Source: UPXZ01 sp964498765 (GTDB lineage: Bacteria; Bacteroidota; Bacteroidia; Bacteroidales; Paludibacteraceae). From it: a stretch of DNA of 5,328 nt. A program made the translations under genes and the position numbers. Location of the stretch: NCBI GenBank assembly GCA_964498765.1, contig CAZCIU010000111.1, positions 1-5,328 of the forward strand, given 5' to 3'. A model generated the notes under the pieces. The model had not been told where the DNA came from. It made no database searches and was given only the letters and a program-made list of their open reading frames with translations. Below, in pieces: positions 1-5,328 of the stretch (position 1 is the first letter of the stretch; every line of letters begins with the position of its first letter).

Positions 1-1142
1 GAAACGCTCGAGCTTTTCGTATTTTCGGCATTTACGGGAGTATAATAGCTGTTTATGTTGCTTCTGTTGTATCCGCTGGTAGAAAAATTCACACTGGCAG
101 AAAATGTTCGGAACGGATTTACTTTCGGATTTTGCGTGTGCGACCAACGAATACTCAGGTTCTTGGATTTTGCATAATCCGGCAAATCTTTTTCTCCGGT
201 CACATCTTCACGATAGGTAAAACTCAATCCGCCGTTAAATTTATATCTTTTCAGGTAGTTGGAAGACAAATTCACTCCCCAAGTACCTTTTGTATAAATA
301 TCGCCTTTCAAACTCAAATCCACGTAATCACTTATGGCAAAGTAATATCCACCATTCGTCAAACCAAATCCGCGCGTAAATTCCGTATCAAAGGAAGGCA
401 TTTCCAATCCGGATGAATAGGATGTATTAAATGGGAAAAATCCAAACGGCAGCGCCACCGGAACCGGGATATCCAGCAAAACCAAATGCGCCGGACCGGT
501 AACAATGTATTCTCCGGGCTTCACTTTGGCTTTGGATAGTCCAAGGTAGAAGTGAGGATGATCATGCAAATCACAGGTGGTGTATTTACCGTCGGCGATA
601 TTCAGCGTTGAATTATCGATGATTTTTGTCCGATTACTGATGATGTAACCTTCGCCTTGCTGCGTAACTGCCTGACGCACAAACCCTCTTTTCGTTCGGA
701 AATTGTAGGTCATTTCATTGGACGTGTATTCCGACTCATTATCTTTGAAAACCGGCTTTCCAACGAGTGCTCCGGTACTATCTCGGGTAGAATAAGCATA
801 AATCGTGGTGCTATCCATTCGTACACGCACCAAACTTGCCTGCGACAAGTCCATTTCCTTATACTGCACTTTGGTATTTCCATACATAAATCCGGTTCCA
901 TTTCCGAAGAAAACAATGGAATCGCTTGCCGAATAATTTATTTCAGCATCAAATTGCTCAGCTTTAATCTTGGAGGAATCCTGCGGAGTAGCTACTTTCT
1001 GACTATCAACGGGCTGAACCAGAGAATCAGGAACAAGTTGATTGTTGCTTTCTTGCGCATACGTATGAGGTATGTACGTAAAAAAAGCAAAAAAACAAAT
1101 CAGAACCAGTAGCTTTATATATAGGGAATTATGAATGCGCAT
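1..1142 (-). CDS. lptD: LptD-type outer-membrane LPS assembly protein, N-terminal 380 residues (3' end outside window)
   Basis: This is the front part of an organic-solvent-tolerance/LptD family protein, the outer-membrane barrel that takes LPS from the periplasmic Lpt bridge and inserts it into the outer leaflet. Reading the minus strand from the ATG at 1142 gives 380 uninterrupted codons plus two bases. Residues 1-29 look like a signal peptide: a short basic start, the hydrophobic run LLVLICFFAFF, and likely cleavage after TYA. Residues of about 65-190 fit the periplasmic OstA-like beta domain (KVQYKEMDL, then TYNFRTKRG at 145-153 and QGEGY at 162-166). YTTCD (187-191) and HPHFYL (195-200) follow, then LPFGFFPF (231-238), after which alternating aromatic strands such as GYYFAISDY suggest the start of the barrel. 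Bacteroidota homologues usually run to roughly 800-950 residues, so more than half is missing. The gene is divergent from the amidase gene. Family assignment rests on recalled motif similarity; the exact symbol is slightly less certain than the family. Confidence 0.88.
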   Translation of the reverse strand, partial: MRIHNSLYIKLLVLICFFAFFTYIPHTYAQESNNQLVPDSLVQPVDSQKVATPQDSSKIKAEQFDAEINYSASDSIVFFGNGTGFMYGNTKVQYKEMDLSQASLVRVRMDSTTIYAYSTRDSTGALVGKPVFKDNESEYTSNEMTYNFRTKRGFVRQAVTQQGEGYIISNRTKIIDNSTLNIADGKYTTCDLHDHPHFYLGLSKAKVKPGEYIVTGPAHLVLLDIPVPVALPFGFFPFNTSYSSGLEMPSFDTEFTRGFGLTNGGYYFAISDYVDLSLKGDIYTKGTWGVNLSSNYLKRYKFNGGLSFTYREDVTGEKDLPDYAKSKNLSIRWSHTQNPKVNPFRTFSASVNFSTSGYNRSNINSYYTPVNAENTKSSSV

Positions 1143-1158
1143 TCGGCAATAAAATCTT

Positions 1159-1193
1159 GCAAAAAATTGAGTGCAAATTTAAGCAAAAAATTG
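1159..1193. repeat. Two 11-bp direct repeats flanking the lptD -7 box
   Basis: The sequence GCAAAAAATTG occurs exactly at 1159-1169 and again at 1183-1193, with starts 24 bp apart. The candidate lptD -7 box (1174-1181) lies between the copies. The spacing is a little over two helical turns, so both copies would face nearly the same side of the DNA. They could be a regulator's paired sites, or simply A-tracts of AT-rich promoter DNA. Confidence 0.4.
1174..1181 (-). promoter_or_regulatory. Probable lptD promoter, -7 box TAAATTTG
   Basis: On the minus strand the sequence TAAATTTG fits the Bacteroidota -7 consensus TAnnTTTG exactly and is followed by CACT. The box ends 31 bases before the lptD ATG, leaving room for a short leader of about 25 bases. 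I see no TTG at the expected -33 distance, so the call rests on the -7 match and position. No Shine-Dalgarno sequence precedes the ATG, which is normal for this phylum. Confidence 0.5.
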
Positions 1194-1220
1194 CTCTGTA
1201 TTGTACATTGTCCTATTTTT

Positions 1221-1236
1221 TATGAATAATTTCATA
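1221..1236. repeat. Short inverted repeat between the divergent promoters
   Basis: TATGAA and TTCATA form perfect 6-bp arms around a 4-base TAAT centre. The site lies between the lptD -7 box (1174-1181) and the first candidate amidase -7 box (1278-1285), where an operator serving both would sit. In DNA this rich in A and T a 6-bp palindrome can easily arise by chance, so an operator role is only a possibility. Confidence 0.2.
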
Positions 1237-1277
1237 TTTTAGAATTTATTAAAAGGCATACAATGATAGATTTTATG

Positions 1278-1285
1278 TACTTTTG
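1278..1285 (+). promoter_or_regulatory. Probable promoter of the amidase-MCE operon, -7 box TACTTTTG
   Basis: TACTTTTG matches the Bacteroidota TAnnTTTG -7 consensus exactly and is followed by CACTG, much like the divergent lptD box, which is followed by CACTC. A start a few bases downstream would give a leader of a little over 110 bases before the amidase ATG at 1408. No TTG is seen at the -33 distance. A weaker competitor is described at 1323-1352. Confidence 0.45.
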
Positions 1286-1322
1286 CACTGATTTTGTTAT
1301 TAAGTATCAAATATCACGTCAG

Positions 1323-1352
1323 TTGGATTTTTTCAGAACGACAAAAATTTTG
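1323..1352 (+). promoter_or_regulatory. Alternative promoter of the amidase-MCE operon
   Basis: A TTG at 1323-1325 is followed after 19 bases by AAATTTTG at 1345-1352. That is a -33/-7 pair with the usual Bacteroidota spacing but one mismatch in the first base of TAnnTTTG. It would give a shorter leader of about 50 bases. It could be used instead of, or as well as, the box at 1278-1285. Confidence 0.3.
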
Positions 1353-1407
1353 CAAATTACCGTTTTGAAAAATCTAATTTTATGAATCTTTTTGCTATAA
1401 AATTACT

Positions 1408-2505
1408 ATGAGAACTTTTTACAGAATACTTACTATCGCAGTTTTTCTTTTTGCTTTCTCGCTTTCGGCGGTACAAGCACAAAAGAAATTTACGGTTGTA
1501 ATTGATGCAGGACACGGCGGTCACGATGCCGGTGCCATTGGAAGGATTTCAAGAGAAAAAAATATAAATCTGGCTGTGGCTCTGCGTTTGGGATCGATTA
1601 TCAGCGAAAATCATCCGGATGTGAAAGTAGTTTATACACGCAAAACGGATGTTTTTATCAAACTGGACAGACGAAGCCAGATAGCCAATCAAAACCACGC
1701 GGATTTATTTATCAGCATCCATACGAATGCTACAAAAGGAAGCTCCGTGTATGGAACTGAAACTTTTGTACTCGGACTTGCCAAATCGAAATCCAATCTG
1801 GAAGTGGCTATGCTCGAGAACTCGGTAATTACGTTGGAAGAAGATTATAAGACGACTTACCAAGGCTTTGATCCGAATTCGGTGGATTCTTACATCATGT
1901 TTGAACTAATGCAAGACCGCTATCTGGATAAAAGTCTGCAAATGGCGGCTTTGGTGGAAACGCAGTTCAGAGGCATCAAAAGATACAGCCGCGGAGTGAA
2001 GCAAGCCGGATTTTTGGTTTTGCATAAAACTGCCGCTCCGAGCGTGCTGGTGGAACTTGGATTTATTTCCAATCCTGCCGAAGAGCGTTATCTGAATTCC
2101 TCTGAAGGTCGTGAATCGCTTTCTCAATCCATTTACAAAGCTTTTGCAGCTTACAAACGCAATCACGATCAAAAAACCGGAGTGAACATTGAACCGAAAG
2201 AAAATGTTCCAAGTTATAAAGCGGATGACAAAACCGCAAAAGTTGATAGTGACAAAGTAGTTTACAAAATTCAGCTTTTTGCGCTTGAACGCAGATTGAG
2301 CCCTAATCACAAGGAATTCAAGAACTTAAAAGACGTAGATTATTACAGAGAAGGTAATTTTTACAAATATACTTACGGCGAAGAAGATACTTTTGAAAAA
2401 ATAGAAGAAGTGAGAAAAGGTATCGCTTCGAAATTCCCCGGCGCATATATCATCGCTTTCAAAGGCGATAAAAAAATTACTATCGGAGAAGCATTAAAAA
2501 AATAA
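1408..2505 (+). CDS. Secreted N-acetylmuramoyl-L-alanine amidase (Amidase_3) with C-terminal SPOR-like domain
   Basis: This zinc amidase cuts the bond between N-acetylmuramic acid and L-alanine in peptidoglycan, a step used to split daughter cells at the septum. Residues 1-25 form a signal peptide (hydrophobic run ILTIAVFLFAFSLSA, likely cleavage at VQA-Q), so the enzyme acts in the periplasm. The catalytic domain spans about 28-252. The visible metal ligands are H36 in DAGHGGHDAG, E50 in REKNINL and H105 in SIHTNA, and the catalytic glutamate is E216 in LVELGFISN. Residues of about 255-283 are a polar linker. Residues 284-365 (VVYKIQLFA, FYKYTYGE, GAYIIAFKGDKKI) resemble the SPOR-like tail of Bacteroidota amidases; SPOR domains bind septal glycan stripped of peptides. 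An in-frame stop at 1375-1377 makes the ATG at 1408 the first available start. The MCE gene begins 4 bases after the stop codon. No key residue is missing. An AmiC-like gene name would be reasonable but cannot be fixed here. Confidence 0.93.
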   Translation: MRTFYRILTIAVFLFAFSLSAVQAQKKFTVVIDAGHGGHDAGAIGRISREKNINLAVALRLGSIISENHPDVKVVYTRKTDVFIKLDRRSQIANQNHADLFISIHTNATKGSSVYGTETFVLGLAKSKSNLEVAMLENSVITLEEDYKTTYQGFDPNSVDSYIMFELMQDRYLDKSLQMAALVETQFRGIKRYSRGVKQAGFLVLHKTAAPSVLVELGFISNPAEERYLNSSEGRESLSQSIYKAFAAYKRNHDQKTGVNIEPKENVPSYKADDKTAKVDSDKVVYKIQLFALERRLSPNHKEFKNLKDVDYYREGNFYKYTYGEEDTFEKIEEVRKGIASKFPGAYIIAFKGDKKITIGEALKK

Positions 2506-2509
2506 ACAG

Positions 2510-3415
2510 ATGAGCAAAAAATTCAGTCGCGAAATAAAAGTAGGATTAATGGTATTGGTTTCCATTTTTCTGTTTTATTTTGGCATCAATTTTCTGAAAG
2601 GCAGCAATATTTTCCAAAAAAGCAACCAGTACATCGGTCACTTTGAAAATCTGGACGGACTCGTGAAATCTTCGCAAGTGAAAGTGAAGGGTTATAAAGT
2701 AGGTCAAGTATCAGAAATTCTTTACGATTTTACTAAAAACGAGGCTTTCACCGTCAAAATTACTGTTGACAACAATATCAAAATCCCGAAAGGTACAGTC
2801 ATGATGCTTGCCGATGACGGCTTGCTGGGAGGAAAAATAATTGATTTGGTATATCCGATGCAAGCTAATGCAAATGACGTTTACAAGCGAAATGACGTGC
2901 TTCCTACAGGCGTTAACGGAGGACTGATGGCTGAACTTACAGGCGATATGATGCCAAAAATTGAGCGTGTAGTGGAACAAACAGATTCGCTGCTACTGTC
3001 TGTAAGAAAGCTTGTAGAAAGTCCGCATTTGAACACCAGTTTGTACGCTATTGAAAGGACAACGTCAGATTTGGCTGCTACTTCAGCGCAACTAAAATCG
3101 ATGATGAGCAATCAATTTCCAACGGTGATGAACGATGTGGCCGCAATAACCTCCGATTTCAAAGAAACAAGCGGAAATTTAAAAAAAATAGATTTCGCCG
3201 GAACGATGGAAAGTGCTGACTACACAGTAAAAAATCTGCAAAATTTCACAGAAAAATTAAATAGCAATGAGAGTAGCCTTGGACTGCTGATGAATGATAA
3301 GAATTTGTATTTCAATCTGAACAATACAGCGGAAAGTGCTGATAAACTATTAATTGACTTAAAAGAGAACCCGAAAAGGTACGTTCATTTTTCATTATTT
3401 GGAGGAAAAAAATAA
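2510..3415 (+). CDS. MCE/MlaD family membrane-anchored lipid-transport protein
   Basis: This is a 301-residue MCE-domain protein. Such proteins form periplasmic rings that carry phospholipids or other lipids between the inner and outer membranes with an MlaE/MlaF-type ABC transporter. Residues 1-10 are basic (MSKKFSREIK). Residues 11-29 form one hydrophobic segment (VGLMVLVSIFLFYFGINFL) that would anchor the protein in the inner membrane. The MCE domain covers about 38-117, with the typical FENLDGLVKSSQVKVKGYKVGQV turn split over 45-67, IPKGT at 92-96 and DDGLLGGKIIDL at 102-113. Residues of about 140-285 are rich in Ser, Thr, Asn and Leu in a heptad-like pattern, predicting long helices as in the tails of MCE proteins. 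The conserved end SLGLLMND (256-263) and the C-terminal FSLFGGKK are also typical of Bacteroidota members. The start lies 4 bases after the amidase stop, so co-transcription is very likely. No ABC partner is in the window, so cargo is unknown. Confidence 0.9.
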   Translation: MSKKFSREIKVGLMVLVSIFLFYFGINFLKGSNIFQKSNQYIGHFENLDGLVKSSQVKVKGYKVGQVSEILYDFTKNEAFTVKITVDNNIKIPKGTVMMLADDGLLGGKIIDLVYPMQANANDVYKRNDVLPTGVNGGLMAELTGDMMPKIERVVEQTDSLLLSVRKLVESPHLNTSLYAIERTTSDLAATSAQLKSMMSNQFPTVMNDVAAITSDFKETSGNLKKIDFAGTMESADYTVKNLQNFTEKLNSNESSLGLLMNDKNLYFNLNNTAESADKLLIDLKENPKRYVHFSLFGGKK

Positions 3416-3470
3416 TTCGATTTTATTTTTAACCGTTCTAAATAGCAAAGTTTTTCAAAAAAAAATTTAA

Positions 3471-3478
3471 TATATTTG
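3471..3478 (+). promoter_or_regulatory. Candidate promoter, -7 box TATATTTG
   Basis: TATATTTG matches the TAnnTTTG consensus exactly. It is the only full match I found on the plus strand between the MCE gene and dnaA. A start just downstream would give either a dnaA leader of about 340 bases or, if the hairpin at 3766-3787 stops it, a separate transcript of about 300 bases. No -33 TTG is seen, and the surrounding DNA is so AT-rich that a chance match is quite possible. Confidence 0.3.
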
Positions 3479-3659
3479 AAACATCTGTTTTACAAGCAAA
3501 TTAAGTTATTTTTTGATTAAATTTCAATTTTTGGTTTCAAACTGTTAATGTCTTAATTATCAATACAAATACGAGAATTTAGCAATATTAGAGATTGAAA
3601 TTCAACTGATTAAACATCACCACTGATAGTCAACCACTTAAAGCTTTATTATTGACCCT

Positions 3660-3680
3660 AAAAAAAATCAGATTTTTTTA
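3660..3680. repeat. A/T-only inverted repeat
   Basis: A run of eight A then T (3660-3668) faces ATTTTTTT (3672-3679) across the 3-base loop CAG, giving an 8-bp stem of A:T pairs only. It would be a weak RNA hairpin and lacks the GC core of a normal intrinsic terminator. On DNA it is a strongly bent, easily opened tract. Confidence 0.35.
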
Positions 3681-3746
3681 TTTGAAAAAACTTTTCGAAT
3701 TTTGTAAAAGAATAATTGCCCAATAATCCCGGGCGTAAAAAAATCT

Positions 3747-3755
3747 TTATTCACC
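3747..3755 (+). promoter_or_regulatory. Near-consensus DnaA box TTATTCACC
   Basis: TTATTCACC differs from the general DnaA-box consensus TTWTNCACA only at the last base. It lies 69 bases before the dnaA ATG. DnaA boxes upstream of dnaA are common and serve autoregulation or origin function. A single one-mismatch site is weak evidence. A second one-mismatch site on the minus strand is inside the coding region at 3843-3851. Confidence 0.3.
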
Positions 3756-3765
3756 AAATATTTCA

Positions 3766-3787
3766 CTCGACCTCGGTCGAGTTTTTT
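3766..3787 (+). terminator. Terminator-like hairpin 36 bases before dnaA
   Basis: CTCGAC (3766-3771) pairs perfectly with GTCGAG (3776-3781) around the loop CTCG, and six T follow at 3782-3787. This short, GC-rich stem plus T-run has the form of an intrinsic terminator reading rightward. It may end transcripts from the amidase-MCE operon or from a start within the intergenic region. If the dnaA promoter lies upstream of it, it would act as an attenuator in the leader. The minus-strand side has no comparable T-run. Confidence 0.55.
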
Positions 3788-3799
3788 ATCCTTATTTTA

Positions 3800-3807
3800 T
3801 AAATTTA
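3800..3807 (+). promoter_or_regulatory. Weak candidate dnaA promoter, TAAATTTA
   Basis: TAAATTTA differs from TAnnTTTG only in its last base and lies between the terminator-like hairpin and the dnaA ATG at 3824. It would give a leader of only about ten bases, which is very short, and has no -33 element. It matters because it is the only near-match downstream of the hairpin. Confidence 0.15.
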
Positions 3808-3823
3808 CTACTAAAAGAAAAAG

Positions 3824-5221
3824 ATGAGTCAGTGTGCGCAGTTGTGGAATAGTTGCTTGAGTATTATCAAAGACAATATAAACGAAACGTCCTATAATAC
3901 GTGGTTTGCTCCTATTGTACCTGTTAGGTTCGAAAATAATGTATTTGTTCTTCAGGTTCCAAGTCAGTTTTTTGTTGAACATATAGAAGAGAAATACATT
4001 GACCTACTCAGCATGACGCTGATTCGTGTGGCCGGACCAGGCACTAAGCTTGAATATCGGGTATTGATTGATAAAAAAGCTGGCACCGGAACTCAAATCC
4101 CAAGTACTGCCGAACACAAACCAAGGCAATACAACAATAACAACCAAAAACAATACGCAATCATTTCGCCCTATCAGCGAGTGCAGCTTCCGGAAATTGA
4201 TCCGCAGCTTAATCCTTCTTTTAATTTTAATAATCTGATAGAAGGAAAAAGCAATAAGTTGGCGCGCACGGCTGGAGTAAGCATTGCGAATGATCCGGGA
4301 AAAACAATTTTCAATCCGCTATTTGTGTATGGAAAATCCGGAGTTGGAAAAACGCACCTTGCAAATGCAATCGGTGTGATGACCAAACAACTTCATCCTG
4401 AAAAACGCGTACTGTATCTTTCGGCGAATACATTTCAAATTCAGTACACCGACGCTGTAAGAAATAACACTCAAAACGATTTTTTGAATTTTTATCAAAC
4501 AATTGACGTACTATTGATTGACGATATTCAGGAATTCTCCGGAAAAACAGGAACTCAAAACACGTTCTTCCACATTTTCAATCACCTGCATCAAACCGGA
4601 AAGCAATTGGTATTGACTTCAGACCGCTCGCCGCTGGAAATGGTGGGAATGGAACAGCGATTGCTTACCCGTTTCAAATGGGGACTTTCTGCTGAAATTG
4701 AAAAACCGGATTTTGAACTGAGAAAAGCCATCTTGAAAAATAAAATCTACCGCGACGGACTTGAAATTCCTGAAAATGTAGTGGATTTTATTGCTGAAAA
4801 TGTAGTGGACAACGTTCGCGACCTGGAGGGTGTGCTAATTTCGTTGCTTGCGCATTCTACGCTTACAAATATTCCGATTGACATCAGTCTGGCAGAAAAA
4901 ATCATCAGCCGCATTGTAAACATTACTCCGAAAGTAATGACTGTGGAACATATCCGCGATACGGTTTGCGAATATTTCAAGCTTTCAGTTGATGCCATTT
5001 CTACAAAATCAAGAAAACTCGAAGTGGTGCAAGCCAGACAAATAGCCATGTATTTCTCAAAAATGCTGACTAAAAGTTCGCTTTCAACCATTGGTTTACA
5101 TATCGGCAAACGCGATCACGCAACTGTACTTCACGCCTGCAAAAAGGTAGAAGACCTGATTGAAACCGACAAACACTTCAGAAAAGACGTAGAAGAAATA
5201 GAAGAAAGACTAAGGATGTGA
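3824..5221 (+). CDS. dnaA: Chromosomal replication initiator protein DnaA
   Basis: DnaA binds DnaA boxes, forms an ATP-dependent filament at the origin, opens the DNA and helps load the replicative helicase. All four domains are present in 465 residues, a normal length. Domain I is about 1-83 (LWNSCLSIIKD, TWFAP). Domain II is a short polar linker, about 84-125, with an Asn/Gln run at 102-110. Domain III is the AAA+ ATPase: Walker A GKSGVGKT at 170-177, the initiator-specific region near YTDAVRNN (208-215), Walker B LLIDD at 230-234, sensor I around LTSDR (264-268), a likely arginine finger R283 in LLTRFKWGL, and sensor II R332 in NVRDLEG. Domain IV, about 370-465, holds the DNA-binding signature IGKRDHATVLHAC at 427-439. 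An in-frame TAA at 3812-3814 leaves 3824 as the first ATG; AAAAGAAAAAG just before it is purine-rich. The gene is flanked by terminator-like hairpins on both sides and appears to be its own transcription unit. Confidence 0.98.
   Translation: MSQCAQLWNSCLSIIKDNINETSYNTWFAPIVPVRFENNVFVLQVPSQFFVEHIEEKYIDLLSMTLIRVAGPGTKLEYRVLIDKKAGTGTQIPSTAEHKPRQYNNNNQKQYAIISPYQRVQLPEIDPQLNPSFNFNNLIEGKSNKLARTAGVSIANDPGKTIFNPLFVYGKSGVGKTHLANAIGVMTKQLHPEKRVLYLSANTFQIQYTDAVRNNTQNDFLNFYQTIDVLLIDDIQEFSGKTGTQNTFFHIFNHLHQTGKQLVLTSDRSPLEMVGMEQRLLTRFKWGLSAEIEKPDFELRKAILKNKIYRDGLEIPENVVDFIAENVVDNVRDLEGVLISLLAHSTLTNIPIDISLAEKIISRIVNITPKVMTVEHIRDTVCEYFKLSVDAISTKSRKLEVVQARQIAMYFSKMLTKSSLSTIGLHIGKRDHATVLHACKKVEDLIETDKHFRKDVEEIEERLRM
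4770..4809 (+). repeat. 16-bp exact direct repeat inside dnaA
   Basis: CTGAAAATGTAGTGGA occurs at 4770-4785 and again at 4794-4809, a period of 24 bases or eight codons. The copies encode ENVVD twice (residues 317-321 and 325-329), just before the sensor II motif NVRDLEG. The reading frame and motif order are intact, so the repeat does not damage the gene. Confidence 0.75.
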
Positions 5222-5246
5222 ACAGAATTTTTGGTTTATTAGTATC

Positions 5247-5281
5247 AATAGAGACGTTACTTCAAACGTCTCTATTTTTTT
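5247..5281 (+). terminator. Strong intrinsic terminator of dnaA
   Basis: Bases 5247-5258 pair perfectly with 5265-5276 to form a 12-bp stem whose core is GAGACGTT/AACGTCTC, with a 6-base loop ACTTCA. Seven T run from 5275 to 5281. It starts 25 bases after the dnaA stop codon and clearly ends that unit. The stem would work in the other direction as well, though the A-rich side before it is weaker (AATA only). Confidence 0.88.
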
Positions 5282-5328
5282 GTGTAATTTAATGAAAATT
5301 CTTTCCTGCTTTGAAAAAAAATTGTAAT
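5282..5328. other. AT-rich right edge, nothing identified
   Basis: The last 47 bases after the dnaA terminator hold no reading frame, hairpin or exact TAnnTTTG box on the plus strand that I can support. They are probably the start of the next intergenic region. Confidence 0.4.

Larger units (their letters stand above)
3416..3823. other. 408-base AT-rich intergenic region before dnaA, no gene seen
   Basis: No convincing reading frame exists here on either strand; the ATG-started frames I followed stop within ten codons. No tRNA or rRNA pattern is visible. The region contains a TAnnTTTG match near its left end, an A/T-only hairpin, a near-consensus DnaA box and a terminator-like hairpin (each listed separately). 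I see no clear GC-rich terminator for the amidase-MCE operon directly after 3415. Such an AT-rich stretch next to dnaA can be a regulatory leader, a replication origin or both, but the sequence alone does not decide. Confidence 0.6.

Noticed and set aside
132..416. Open frame of 94 codons on the plus strand
   Set aside because: It is antisense to lptD coding sequence and shows no family features or start signals.
657..1112. Open frame of 151 codons on the plus strand
   Set aside because: It lies wholly antisense to lptD, whose reading has a signal peptide and family motifs. Its own translation has no recognisable domain.
1906..2310. Open frame of 134 codons on the minus strand
   Set aside because: It is a shadow of the amidase gene; the plus-strand protein has complete catalytic motifs here.
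2711..3111. Overlapping minus-strand open frames across the MCE gene
   Set aside because: They lie within the well-supported MCE coding sequence and lack any recognisable domain.
3718..3734. GCCC...GGGC possible hairpin around the CCCGGG site before dnaA
   Set aside because: It has only a 4-bp stem with a 9-base loop, too weak to call as a structure.
3416..3823. Calling this region oriC
   Set aside because: Only one imperfect DnaA box is inside it, and in this phylum dnaA does not always lie at the origin. It is kept as a possibility only.
4747..5109. Open frame of 120 codons on the minus strand
   Set aside because: It is antisense to the conserved DnaA domains III and IV; no independent evidence for a gene.
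1..5328. A new defence, mobile or accessory system
   Set aside because: All four genes are recognisable core envelope or replication genes in intact frames. There are no transposase, integrase, phage or CRISPR-like features and no target-site duplications.

Overview
The window is ordinary chromosomal DNA from a member of the Bacteroidota, most likely the order Bacteroidales. Three things point there. The DnaA protein has the Bacteroidales-style stretch TQNTFFHIFNHLHQ after Walker B. The LptD protein carries the YTTCD..HPHFY and LPFGFFPF patterns of the Bacteroidota form. The gene starts lack strong Shine-Dalgarno sequences, while two TAnnTTTG boxes of the Bacteroidota -7 type lie in the divergent intergenic region. 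The species cannot be fixed from this sequence. The DNA is AT-rich, most strongly between genes.

Layout. Positions 1-1142 (minus strand) hold the first 380 codons of an lptD-type outer-membrane LPS-assembly protein, which runs off the left edge. Positions 1143-1407 are a divergent promoter region. Positions 1408-2505 and 2510-3415 (plus strand) form a tight two-gene unit: a secreted zinc N-acetylmuramoyl-L-alanine amidase with a C-terminal SPOR-like domain, followed by a membrane-anchored MCE/MlaD-type lipid-transport protein. Positions 3416-3823 are a 408-base, very AT-rich gene-free stretch that ends in a terminator-like hairpin just before dnaA. Positions 3824-5221 hold the complete chromosomal initiator gene dnaA, followed by a strong intrinsic terminator at 5247-5281.

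The first three genes all serve the cell envelope: LPS insertion, peptidoglycan splitting and lipid traffic. dnaA stands apart as its own unit between two terminator-like hairpins. I found no mobile element, CRISPR array, RNA gene, toxin-antitoxin pair or defence system, and no sign of a new multi-gene system. The parts most worth a second look are non-coding: the dnaA leader with its hairpin and near-consensus DnaA box, and the repeat-flanked lptD promoter.
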